Below, in pieces: positions 55,801-64,000 of a stretch of 64,000 nucleotides of DNA (position 1 is the stretch's first letter; the number at the start of each line of letters is the position of its first letter). The DNA comes from Tautonia marina. GTDB taxonomy: Bacteria > Planctomycetota > Planctomycetia > Isosphaerales > Isosphaeraceae. Below the pieces are notes generated by a model. That model was not told the DNA's origin and ran no database searches. It saw nothing but the letters and a program-made list of their open reading frames with translations. The position numbers and the translations under genes were made by a program. The DNA lies in contig NZ_WEZF01000008.1 of the NCBI RefSeq assembly GCF_009177065.1, forward strand, positions 62,001 to 126,000, in the 5' to 3' direction.

Positions 55801-57843
55801 CTCTCCGCTACTGTGTCCGCACAGAGCATCAGGTCGTAACCCGAGCCGAAGCAAGAGTTGATAGATCGCCCACTGTGCGGCAAGCACGATATGGACGGCA
55901 GTGGAGGTTTCCCAGAGCCCTGCATCATCCTGGCGGTCCTGGCGGAAGAGTCGGCCGCTCGGCGGTTCGATCGAGCCCGAATCGTGTGCCATCCGATCAA
56001 TTCGATCGAACGGAATCCGGACTTCAGGGAAGTGCATACAGAGATCCGCAAGCATGCCGGGATATTGCGACCCTTCTCCAGGAAAGAGAAACGCCAGCCC
56101 CCCCTCTCGGCCAAGAGGCCGCTCCCAGTAGTAGGCTCCTTTCGTGTCTCGAATGGACTCCCGATTCGGATCGGAGAGACGCTCACCGATTGATTCAAGC
56201 CGATCAATCAATGCGTCAACATTCTCGACAACCATTCCCAGTCGGCTGGCGTGTCCTGAATGCACCGCCTCGGCATTCAAGGTTGCGGCCAGGTCTTTCA
56301 AGTCCCAATCTGAACGACGACGCAACTGACGAGCCAGGGTACGAACCCGATCCACCATTGCATTCCGGTTCGGCTCGGCAATCAAAATCGTTTCATCGGG
56401 CCAGCGAAGCAGGGCACCCGGCACCTGATGATCCGAAGACGGATGTGCTTCCAGAACGGCATGACCATTGATCCCCGCAAACCCGAATGCGTTCACTCCC
56501 GCTCGTCGAGGCGTCTTGCCTCCTTGTATCCACGGGCGACTTGTGGGGTTCCGTTCGAACCGATCTTCTGCCTTCCGCAGCAATGCGTGAGGTTCACCCA
56601 CATCAGGGCTGGCAGGGAGCACGCGATGGTGCAGCGCGAGGGCCGCCTTGATGACTCCGGCCATGCCTGCGGCCGGCATTGGGTGCCCAATCAGGGCAGA
56701 GGCAGCGCCGAGGACCCGAGTCGTTCCGGATTCCGTCGGGGGAAATACGGCGTACAGAGCCTTCAGTTCCGCGCGATCGGCTGCCGGGACTCCGAGCCCA
56801 TGCCCCTCGATCAGTTCGACCGATGCGGGTTCGACACTCGATTGGCGATACGCGCGACGGATCGCCCGAACGTGCCCCTTCGCGTCCGGCGAGGCCAGGC
56901 CTCGGCCACGCCCGTCACTCGACAGGCCAACACCTTTGAGGACGGCATAAATCCGATCTCGGTTTCGCTCAGCATCGCGCAAACGCTTGAGCACCAGAAC
57001 CCCGACACCTTCACCCGGTACGAGACCATCGGCATCCTCGGCAAACGGTCGCGATTCTCCCGATCGGGAAAGCACACCGAGTTGCGAGAAGACCATCGGA
57101 AAGTCCACATCCGCTTCGATGTACACTCCCCCCACGATAACCAGATCGGCCCGTTTCGACCTCAGGGCATTCGCTCCTAGATCAAGTGCGACCAGCGCAG
57201 AGGCACTGGCTGCATCGACCACGTAGCTCGCGCCGGTCAATCCCAGTCGATGACTCACGCGCCCCGCAGTCGCATTGGTGATCTGACCAGGGATCGTCGC
57301 CGACTCGAAGGGTGGGAGGGTCCGCTTCAGCTCAGACCGAACGGCATCCCGATCCGCGTCCGACCACTCGGGATGCAGAGCATTCAGAATCGCCAGCGTT
57401 TGAGCCAACACTCGCCCGTGCTGTAATCGGGTCAGATTTCCTCGATTGAAATAATTCCCTCGACCAATCACCACCTCGACTCGTCGACCATCCTGAACTC
57501 CCTCCGGATAGCCGGCATCGGATAACGCTGATCGAGCGGCATCGAGGACGAGGAACTGCTCGGGTTCCCCCCCCTCCAACGTTCTCGGCATCACCCCGAG
57601 CGAACCCGGATCCATCAGGATCGGCTCATCCAGGTATCCTCCCCGGCGCCCCTTCACTCGATCACTTGCAGAAGATTCAGGATCGTAAAAGGTGTTTGCA
57701 TCCCAGCGATGAGAGGGAACCTCGGAGATGGACGTCCGCCCCTCCAGAACATTCTGCCAGAACTGGAACAGATTCGTGGCTCCCGCGAATCGACAGGCCA
57801 TGCCCACGATCGCCACATCGAGCGGTCGAGATCTCCGACTCAT
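52864..57843 (-). CDS. Synthase 2: KS (Cys to Ser) - AT - DH - phosphopantetheinyl transferase
   Basis: A 1659-residue iterative synthase subunit. Residues about 8-450 are a ketosynthase fold with VAIVGMACRFAGA; the active-site Cys is replaced by Ser213 in DAASASAL, and the GHTKxAAG motif reads GHPMPAAG. The His motif EGHG remains. Residues about 570-900 are an acyltransferase with GHSSGE (Ser678). Residues about 1110-1400 are a double-hotdog dehydratase with HHTFGG (His1120) and Asp1309 in IVLDAFTH. Residues about 1490-1655 are an Sfp-type phosphopantetheinyl transferase with GIDVE (Asp1544) and WCAKEAVGK (Lys1587, Glu1588). ATG overlaps the stop of synthase 1 (ATGA). The KS probably does not condense; it may act like a chain-length factor or a decarboxylase. 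Confidence 0.92.
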   Translation of the reverse strand: MSRRSRPLDVAIVGMACRFAGATNLFQFWQNVLEGRTSISEVPSHRWDANTFYDPESSASDRVKGRRGGYLDEPILMDPGSLGVMPRTLEGGEPEQFLVLDAARSALSDAGYPEGVQDGRRVEVVIGRGNYFNRGNLTRLQHGRVLAQTLAILNALHPEWSDADRDAVRSELKRTLPPFESATIPGQITNATAGRVSHRLGLTGASYVVDAASASALVALDLGANALRSKRADLVIVGGVYIEADVDFPMVFSQLGVLSRSGESRPFAEDADGLVPGEGVGVLVLKRLRDAERNRDRIYAVLKGVGLSSDGRGRGLASPDAKGHVRAIRRAYRQSSVEPASVELIEGHGLGVPAADRAELKALYAVFPPTESGTTRVLGAASALIGHPMPAAGMAGVIKAALALHHRVLPASPDVGEPHALLRKAEDRFERNPTSRPWIQGGKTPRRAGVNAFGFAGINGHAVLEAHPSSDHQVPGALLRWPDETILIAEPNRNAMVDRVRTLARQLRRRSDWDLKDLAATLNAEAVHSGHASRLGMVVENVDALIDRLESIGERLSDPNRESIRDTKGAYYWERPLGREGGLAFLFPGEGSQYPGMLADLCMHFPEVRIPFDRIDRMAHDSGSIEPPSGRLFRQDRQDDAGLWETSTAVHIVLAAQWAIYQLLLRLGLRPDALCGHSSGEFPALVAAGVIADDDQLEGRFNDLASVFSELERSGVIPEARMIGVATHRERIERIVKENAIPMAIAVDNCPHQVLLVGAPQVARTMADRLKAEGIGCEELPFTRAYHTEVFSAALAPIRAFFESIPMRSPEVPVYSCCVAGRFPDSVQKARHLAIAQWTKPVEFRQTVETMYADGLRLFVDVGGRGNLAAFVEDTLRGRPSFAVAANVPRRSGITQLNHLVASLFAQGVSIDPKVLTSRRRPQHVDLDQEVQTPAPRVALRLGFPEMQLSDELASALRGQQEPKEIELPLSNLSDFSDLSNRLMFEMSEPTPFSHQSGDVDGHLCDDDAIRSYFRTMNSFLETQKRVLSCALNSEMLPPLRGEVDLLENGAVQVDRAAHQADGDESPRTTEQNERGGLPITTANGVPVSRNGIIEPSGERAEWVEWRVLDAMKDPVAEHHTFGGRRISAVDPGMKGLPVLPFTIMAEMLAHAAANHAGNGVLIGLRDVRARRWIRYEEVPIRLEIRISKIPNTLNSFHAALFDRGPVDGPARDLDRPEVEALLDFGARRSDPPPPRPFDLGEHATPTRFTAESIYSEQWLFHGPALQAVVGIGDASNQGIEGVLRVLPLRAIQEDPTAPPPLTNPIVLDAFTHLLGCWGLDQLPEGDVIFPLRLGSLRIFGHDPVEGTDLVCRIAVKEIDRLRVMVDAEILLPDGRVWMQLDDWEDWRFYWPPRYRDVFRQPDRELLGEALELPELGSDSVAVWLQPPEDMGKPIWRDVLEYVQLSPEERAGCLQPSGPEERRTLRLWGRIAAKETVRRLWLRDGRPPEYPADLTIEPDSYGRPWIRSRRTPDHGDLPALSIAHTQGVAVALANRSPHAIVGIDVERVVPRSASFEELAFTDQERRLLDQIGRDGRSAWIARFWCAKEAVGKVTGRGMVAGPSSAEVVAVDAQNGWITVRLNTDLAELRPDLADEPFRVGTAIRDNYAIAWFSRAECRR

Positions 57844-60800
57844 CGACCTGCTCCCAGTCGCAGCCAGTCGGGGCGATCGACGGGAGCATCGAGTCCGCCG
57901 AGGTCTGAAGCCAGAATGACCTCCACCTCTCCTTTACGGCCAAAGAGAAGCTCATCCAGGAGCGCCTTGCATCCAACTTCTGGATCGATCATGCCCAGTC
58001 CCCGACGGCCGAGATGCTCCTGGAGTTCAGAGACCATTCCGACTCCGGCCCAAGGCCCCCAGTTGATTGAGACGACCCGCCCCGGCCATTGGCGATCGAG
58101 CCAGAGCGCGAGCTTGTTCAAGACTTCATTTGCTGCGGCGTAGTCGGACTGACCTTGATTGCCAAACCGGCCCGCAACCGAGGAAAAGAGCGCCGAGAAG
58201 CGGAGCGATTCTCCCTGGAGCAATCGGGCGAGGTTCAACGCGCCATCGATCTTGGTTCCGAGGACACGATCAAACGAATCGGGAGTTTTGTCACGAAGCA
58301 ACTTGTCATGGATCACACCGGCTCCATGAATGAATCCGACCGGATCTCCGAATCTCCGCTTCCAACCATGAAGCACTTGCTGCAATGCCTCGGCATTGCG
58401 CACATCCACCTGGGCATACTCCACGGCAGCTCCCTCGGCCCGAATGCGGTCGATGGTGGAGCGAATCTCACGGGCACGCAAGACTGACCGATACGATTGC
58501 TCCAGGTCCGACGGACCAATCGAGCGGCCGCCTCGCCGCGCCTGCTCGAGCAGGATGGCTTTCAAGGCAGCCGCAGAGTCGATCCCCACGGTTTCCTGCG
58601 ATTCTCGCTCCGCGGGTATCGGGCTCGTCCCAACGAGCAGGAGGGTTGGTTTCCAGGCCCTCGCCAGTTCGACGGCGACCGCGGAGGTGATTCCACGAGC
58701 ACCCCCTGTGATCAAAATCGGCTCGCCTTTGTGAATTTGAAAGGCTGGATCGTCATTGGAGAGTTCTCGTTCCACGGCACGAAGCCGAACACGACGACCA
58801 TCCCGATAGCCGACTTCAGGCCATCCATCGTCATGCAATGCTTCGAACATCAGGTGATTGGCGAGAATGGTCGGATTCTCCGTCGGGTCCAGATCGACGA
58901 CTCTTGACCGGACCGCCGGCCACTCCCGACTCAACGTTTTCACCAGACCCGCAATGCCACCCTGGCCCGGAACGAACTGACCTGGAAGAGGTTCCAGGGA
59001 ACCAAACGAGCCTCCCATGGCGGTTGCCGCGATGAGGCACGATCCCCCCTGTCGCGCCGAACGCTCCAGATCGTCCGCCGCTGCACGAGCAAGCAAAAAC
59101 AAGGCCCGAATACTCGCCCCCAACCGAGACGACCCTACGGCAGGATCGCCATGATCCAGAGCTGAATCACCAATCGGTTGCACATGAATGATCCCTGTGA
59201 TGTGACCTCCTGCGCGAGCTTCAGCGTACCGCTCCTCCACCGCCGTTGCGGACGAGAGATCGGCCCAGTCGGTCCCAACCAGCTCCACCTTGAACCTCTG
59301 GGATCTGAACTGATTTGCAAGAGATTGTGCCACTCCTCGCCCGTCATCGGTGATGAGGAGCGTTCCTCCCTCCACGAGCGACGATTCTTCAGCCTCAGCA
59401 GAAGCTTCGACGGACTCCAACAGCATCCGTCGCAAGGGTGTTCCGCCCGATGGTGTCTCACGACTCACAATTGCCTGGTCCGAATCTCCAACTGGTCTGG
59501 AGGCAGGAGATTGGTCCCTCTCTTCTCGCAGCTCAGCACCCGATCGAGGTTTCCCATTGCGGCGGCTGGAGTCAGCGTGCGACTCATGGTTCCCCTCGAC
59601 CGTTGGGCGTTGCTCGTGAGCTTCCGCCAGCGCCTCTTCGACTCGATCGACGATCTCTCCCAGTGTTTTTGCTCGTGCGAGCCCATCCATCAAACCAGAG
59701 GCGACGAGCGATCGAAGCCCTTCGATCGAGTCGCGCAGCGTTCCCAGAATTTCCACACGTTTGATGGAGTCGATCCCAAGATCCGCCTCCAGATCAAGGC
59801 TCATCCCGAGCATTTCCACCGGATAACCTGTACGGTCCTGAACGATCTCAATCAGTCGCTGGGCCACCGAACCTTCGGTCGGCGAAGCAGGGAACTCATT
59901 TGGTGTCTCATGGTTCTTCGGAAGCTCGTCGGGGGAGTGAGCCGCCATGACCGGTGACACCGGCTTCGCCTCGGCTCCTCGACGAGTCGCTGGGAGGGAA
60001 TCCTCGGTCGAAGGACGAATCAGCCGCGTCGGTTGTTCGTCCAGGAGTGATTCCTGAAAATCACCCGTGATCGTCGAATCATACGAGGGACGGTTGGAAT
60101 GATCCGTACCCCGCGACTCCCGATTCTGCGTACTCTCAGTCGAGTATGGTTCTTCACCGGAAGCGAGGCGATTCTCCCTGGCAGACCGTCCCGTCAGATA
60201 GGTCTGCATGGTCGCTTGTTGGACCTGAAGGAAAAGACGCATCGTCTCCTGAAATGATTCCATGATCCGTGCGGAGCTTGAGCAATTCAACGTGTTCTGA
60301 GCACCGTCGCTTGCGCGGGCTGCGTTGCTTGCCAAGGTGGAGGCAATCGCCCTGGAAGATTCCCCCTCAACGATGCTGGCCTTGGGTGGGCTCACTCGGG
60401 AAGAACCATTCGAACTTTCATGAGTGCGCAAGTTGAATCGTTCTCCCCCAAGTCCTTCCCCGGTCGGATGTCCGTTGCGAACCGGAGCGACGGGATGGCT
60501 GGGCATCGGGTGGTGCGACACGGTCATGCCCCCCTTCGATTCGAGATCACGGGATGGTTCCGACACCGGGCTCATTGCGCGTTGTTTCAAGTGTTCGGGA
60601 GCCATACCCAGACGTTCCGGTTCCGGACCTTTGATCGGTCGCGCGCGGCTTCCATTCACCAGCCAGGTCGAGGCCGACACGGCTTCGACCTGATCGGACA
60701 GACGACCGAGTTGCAGGGCACGGGCTCCCCGACGACGGGTCAACCGCTCCAATCCGTCCATCTCGACTCCGGCAACGAGCAACCTCCCCAGAGTCTTCAA

Positions 60801-63800
60801 CAGAGTTGGAATTCCCGGATTCCCCGGAACATCGCAGGAAACCGCCAGGTGAGGGCGATCTCCGAGAATCGACTTCACCAGGGGAGTCAGAATCGATCCG
60901 GGCCCACACTCGATGAAGACCCGAGCCCCGTCCTGGCTCATCGACTCGATCATGGTCGAGAACAAGACCGGCGAGGCGAGATGATCCCCGAGACGCTGGG
61001 CAATTGCCGCGGGATCGTCCGGAGAGACCCGAGCATCCAAATTGGAATAGACGGGAATCGCTGCCGACGAGGTCAACAGACTGCGTGAGCGTTCGGCCAT
61101 GGGATCACGAGCCGCCGCAACCCGGGGCGAGTGGAAGGCAGCACCAACCGGAAGGTCGAACGTCCGGACACCCCGCGACCGAGCCCGATCAATCGCGCGG
61201 TTCACGGCATCGCGGCCTCCGGCAATCACGGATTGCCTCGGTCCGTTCCGGTTGGCAAGCACCACGTCGTCAAGTCCGTCGATCAGAGCGGTGGCCTGAT
61301 CGGCATCACACGCCAGGGCAGCCATCACGCCCCGATCAGCTCCGGCCGCTTCGATCATCAAGCGCCCTCGGGCCTCGGAAAGCTCGGCCAGGGCGTTGGC
61401 ATCAATCACCCCGCTCGCATGCAAGGCAACCAGCTCGCCGTAACTGTGCCCCGCAACCAGATCGGGGCGAATTCCCAGGGCTTCGAGGCAGCGGAGCATT
61501 CCGACCGACGCCGCACCCACGGCCGGTTGAGCCACGTCGGTCGCCGTAAGAGCCAGTCGGGCCCGTTCGCGATCGGCGTCTTCCAGGGTCGGCGGAGGGA
61601 ACACCTTCGGACCAATCGGCGATCGCCCTGAGGCGACCAGGGCTGCATCAAAGGATTCGTAACCGCTCCGAACTTCATCAAAGGCAATCGCCAGATCAAG
61701 CAGCATGTCCAGGCGTTGCGCTCCCTGGCCTGGAAAGAGAAAGGCGACCTTCGCTCCCAGGAACGGCGGTCGTTCCTCGAACGCGATTCCCCGAGGGTCG
61801 TGAAAGGATGCGTCTCCCCGGTCAATGGCCTCGCGAGCGACGGTCAGAAACGATCGCAACTGCTCGATCGAGGTCGCCGTCATTGCCAGCGTCGGTCGGG
61901 GTCGATCGGAGGGAGGAAACGATCGAATCAGCGTATGAGCAAGATCTCGAAGAGAAGGAGAGGCCCCCTGATCGAGTTGGAGAGCAAGCTGATCGATTGA
62001 CGCGAGCAAGTGCTCTCGGTTCTCCGATCGCCAGACGAACAATTCTGCAGGCCAGTCGTGCAGCGGATCGGGCCGGGGGGCGGGGTCGGCCTCGTAGGCT
62101 TCAAGCACCGCGTGAAAATTGGTGCCGCCAAAGCCAAACGCACTGACACCGGCCCGCCTCGGATGCTGAGGGTCGGAATGCAGCCAGGGACGAACGGCCG
62201 AGGACACGCGAAGGGGGCCGTCTCGCAAATCGGCCGCGGGATTCAGTCGTTCAATCCCGATCGTCGGCGGAAGGATCTTGTGGTACAAGGTCAGCGATGC
62301 GTTGATCAATCCAGCCAGACCCGCCGCGCATTTCGTATGGCCAATCATCGACTTGACCGATCCCACGGCAATGGATGCAGGGGCCGCGCCGTCCCGGCGA
62401 AGGAACTGGGACAGCGCATTGACCTCGACCACATCTCCCACGGCCGTGCCGGTCCCATGAGCCTCGACGTATCCGACACTCCTCGGAGCCACGCCCGCCT
62501 TGGCATACGCTCTCGCCAGGGCTCGGGCCTGACCGTCGCCGTTGGGAGCCGTCAGACCGCGGGCTCGGCCGTCACTGGAACTGCCAAGCCCCTTGATCAC
62601 GGCATAAATCCGGTCACCATCGCGCTCGGCGTCGGCAAGTCGTTTGAGCACGACCACACCGACCCCCTCACTGATCACAATTCCATCGGCCGAAGCGTCG
62701 AACGGCCGGCTGCGTCCTCGGGGCGAGAATGCTTGTGTTTTACTGAACGCGAGGTAGGTGAACGGATTTTGAACCGTATCCGCTCCTCCCAGAATCACCA
62801 TGTCGGCCGCGTGTGTTTCCAGCTCTCGAACGGCAAGGCTCGCTGCGGCCAGCGAGGAACCGCAAGCGGCATCGACGGTGTAATTCGCTCCTCCCAGGTC
62901 GAAGCGATTCGCCACGCGACCGGCCGTCACATTCAAGAGAAAGCCCGGAAAGGCGTCTTCCGTCCACTCGGGCAAGTAGTGTTCAGCCTGTTCGCGGACA
63001 GCTCGACCGGCCTCGGGAGCGATCGATTCAAGCATCGGCAAATACGACCGAAACGCATATCCCATTGCGAGCTGGGCTGCACCTCCTCCCATCCCGAGAA
63101 CAACCGCGGTGCGATCTTTGGGAAACGGCCGATCCGAGTAGCCCGCATCATCCAGCGCCGCGCGAACCGTTTCCAGCACAAGCAACTGAGCCGGTTCGAT
63201 CGAGGGAAGACTTGTCGGCGGCATCCCATATCGCAAGGGGTCGAAGGGGATGTCGGGCAAAAATCCGCCCCACCTGGAGATGATCTTGTCGGGGGCTTTT
63301 CCATCAGGATCGTAGTAGGGTCGCCAATCCCAGTGATCGGAAGGAACTTCGACAATCGCATCCACCCCATGCAGGGTGTTGTTCCAGAATGCTTGCAGAT
63401 TCCTGGCGCCCGGCATGATCGCCGCCATGCCAACAATTGCCACGTCCGAGGGAGTCGCCGCCGGCGCTTTGGCCTCCGGTTCGACGATGGGGCGATCGAG
63501 CCGCGCTGTGCTTTGCACACATAACTGATCGTGTAATTCGGCAATCGTGGTAACCCGATCGCGCAAGGTGGCAACCTGGCCGATCATGTAAAGGCCACGG
63601 GCGTACTGCTCGGCCTCGCTGAGCGGTTCGAGCGGGGCTCTCGCACCTGGGCCCCGATCGACCCCTTTGCTCGCCACTCGCAAGCGGCCGACGTTCAATT
63701 CTTCCAGCGTGGCCTGAATCACCTCGGCCGAGGTCCCCGCGGCGATCAAGCGTTTCCGCTCACTCGCAAACTGTTCCGTGAACGGAGACGGAACCGCGCG

Positions 63801-64000
63801 GACCTCGTGGCCGGGGCCCGTCGGCAGCAAGACGGTCGATTGGCAACGCACCGCCTCGGCCTGAAACCTCGGCGCAATCGCTCCGGTTTCAACCGCCTCT
63901 TGCGTGAACAGGTAGGCGGTCCCCACCAGTACGCCGATCTTCGCCCCTCGATGGGCAAGAGGACCCGACAGGGCCGCCACGCCCGCGGCGGATCGGGCGT
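57840..64000 (-). CDS. Synthase 1: PfaD-like ER end - KS - AT - ACP - KR, 5' end outside the window
   Basis: The frame is open through the right edge, so at least 2052 residues are visible and the start is missing. The first 130 residues (TAYLFTQEAVETGAIAPRFQ and LLPTGPGHEVRA) match the C-terminal part of PfaD-type flavin enoyl reductases. Then follow a KS with intact DAACGSSL (Cys codon 62862-62864), EAHGTGTAVGD and GHTKCAAG; an AT with GHSYGE (Ser codon 61443-61445); a low-complexity linker of about 300 residues; a single ACP with LGIDSIKRVEIL; and a KR with GGARGIT and DYAAAN (Tyr codon 58140-58142). The ACP motif is that of Pfa and Hgl synthases. It is the first visible gene of the nine-gene operon. 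Confidence 0.94.
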   Translation of the reverse strand, partial: ARSAAGVAALSGPLAHRGAKIGVLVGTAYLFTQEAVETGAIAPRFQAEAVRCQSTVLLPTGPGHEVRAVPSPFTEQFASERKRLIAAGTSAEVIQATLEELNVGRLRVASKGVDRGPGARAPLEPLSEAEQYARGLYMIGQVATLRDRVTTIAELHDQLCVQSTARLDRPIVEPEAKAPAATPSDVAIVGMAAIMPGARNLQAFWNNTLHGVDAIVEVPSDHWDWRPYYDPDGKAPDKIISRWGGFLPDIPFDPLRYGMPPTSLPSIEPAQLLVLETVRAALDDAGYSDRPFPKDRTAVVLGMGGGAAQLAMGYAFRSYLPMLESIAPEAGRAVREQAEHYLPEWTEDAFPGFLLNVTAGRVANRFDLGGANYTVDAACGSSLAAASLAVRELETHAADMVILGGADTVQNPFTYLAFSKTQAFSPRGRSRPFDASADGIVISEGVGVVVLKRLADAERDGDRIYAVIKGLGSSSDGRARGLTAPNGDGQARALARAYAKAGVAPRSVGYVEAHGTGTAVGDVVEVNALSQFLRRDGAAPASIAVGSVKSMIGHTKCAAGLAGLINASLTLYHKILPPTIGIERLNPAADLRDGPLRVSSAVRPWLHSDPQHPRRAGVSAFGFGGTNFHAVLEAYEADPAPRPDPLHDWPAELFVWRSENREHLLASIDQLALQLDQGASPSLRDLAHTLIRSFPPSDRPRPTLAMTATSIEQLRSFLTVAREAIDRGDASFHDPRGIAFEERPPFLGAKVAFLFPGQGAQRLDMLLDLAIAFDEVRSGYESFDAALVASGRSPIGPKVFPPPTLEDADRERARLALTATDVAQPAVGAASVGMLRCLEALGIRPDLVAGHSYGELVALHASGVIDANALAELSEARGRLMIEAAGADRGVMAALACDADQATALIDGLDDVVLANRNGPRQSVIAGGRDAVNRAIDRARSRGVRTFDLPVGAAFHSPRVAAARDPMAERSRSLLTSSAAIPVYSNLDARVSPDDPAAIAQRLGDHLASPVLFSTMIESMSQDGARVFIECGPGSILTPLVKSILGDRPHLAVSCDVPGNPGIPTLLKTLGRLLVAGVEMDGLERLTRRRGARALQLGRLSDQVEAVSASTWLVNGSRARPIKGPEPERLGMAPEHLKQRAMSPVSEPSRDLESKGGMTVSHHPMPSHPVAPVRNGHPTGEGLGGERFNLRTHESSNGSSRVSPPKASIVEGESSRAIASTLASNAARASDGAQNTLNCSSSARIMESFQETMRLFLQVQQATMQTYLTGRSARENRLASGEEPYSTESTQNRESRGTDHSNRPSYDSTITGDFQESLLDEQPTRLIRPSTEDSLPATRRGAEAKPVSPVMAAHSPDELPKNHETPNEFPASPTEGSVAQRLIEIVQDRTGYPVEMLGMSLDLEADLGIDSIKRVEILGTLRDSIEGLRSLVASGLMDGLARAKTLGEIVDRVEEALAEAHEQRPTVEGNHESHADSSRRNGKPRSGAELREERDQSPASRPVGDSDQAIVSRETPSGGTPLRRMLLESVEASAEAEESSLVEGGTLLITDDGRGVAQSLANQFRSQRFKVELVGTDWADLSSATAVEERYAEARAGGHITGIIHVQPIGDSALDHGDPAVGSSRLGASIRALFLLARAAADDLERSARQGGSCLIAATAMGGSFGSLEPLPGQFVPGQGGIAGLVKTLSREWPAVRSRVVDLDPTENPTILANHLMFEALHDDGWPEVGYRDGRRVRLRAVERELSNDDPAFQIHKGEPILITGGARGITSAVAVELARAWKPTLLLVGTSPIPAERESQETVGIDSAAALKAILLEQARRGGRSIGPSDLEQSYRSVLRAREIRSTIDRIRAEGAAVEYAQVDVRNAEALQQVLHGWKRRFGDPVGFIHGAGVIHDKLLRDKTPDSFDRVLGTKIDGALNLARLLQGESLRFSALFSSVAGRFGNQGQSDYAAANEVLNKLALWLDRQWPGRVVSINWGPWAGVGMVSELQEHLGRRGLGMIDPEVGCKALLDELLFGRKGEVEVILASDLGGLDAPVDRPDWLRLGAGR

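Overview
This is a high-GC bacterial window that looks like a planctomycete, probably of the Isosphaera/Tautonia/Singulisphaera group. The evidence is lineage-typical proteins: a DUF1501 protein, two planctomycete-style CXXCH proteins, a NatB permease fused to a CPBP protease, a DUF29 protein, a small bTHX ribosomal protein, and futalosine-pathway menaquinone genes. The placement is an inference from gene content; no rRNA gene is present to confirm it.

Left part (1-24.8 kb): the end of an ABC exporter permease, the ribosomal protein bTHX, and a leftward operon (ABC ATPase, permease-protease fusion, amidohydrolase). Next come mqnA-mqnC for menaquinone, mannose-6-phosphate isomerase, a secreted cytochrome-like protein with a cupin gene, a universal stress protein, a DUF421 protein and DAHP synthase. 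A non-coding stretch of about 0.95 kb upstream of DAHP synthase holds a strong promoter, a perfect 15-nt anti-16S ribosome-binding site, an 11-codon reading frame, hairpins and a U10 terminator. Then follow an HD hydrolase, an alpha/beta hydrolase, a very large membrane-bound sigma-54 activator behind A-tract DNA, a DUF1501 protein, and a 1.4 kb gene-free region full of repeats.

Middle part (24.8-46.9 kb): valyl-tRNA synthetase and a bifunctional-nuclease-family protein, a possible SRAP-like protein, a phosphoesterase, several secreted planctomycete proteins, and a hybrid histidine kinase. A rightward group follows: lipoyl-like protein, NUDIX hydrolase, tmk, holB, SDR, glycerol-3-phosphate dehydrogenase, and a large secreted dehydrogenase with three CXXCH motifs.

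Right part (47.3-64 kb): one continuous leftward operon of nine genes, running off the window edge. It holds two giant iterative synthases of the polyunsaturated-fatty-acid/heterocyst-glycolipid (Pfa/Hgl) type, a free acyl carrier protein, an alpha/beta hydrolase, an SDR reductase, two related zinc-ribbon methyltransferases, and an ABC exporter pair. Synthase 1 carries a PfaD-like enoyl reductase end, KS, AT, ACP and KR. Synthase 2 carries KS, AT, DH and a fused phosphopantetheinyl transferase, and its KS has serine in place of the catalytic cysteine. The genes overlap or sit close together, so they probably make, release, tailor and export one lipid or polyketide. This is the most interesting system in the window. 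Pfa-like clusters are known in planctomycetes, but this product and domain arrangement cannot be assigned from sequence alone.
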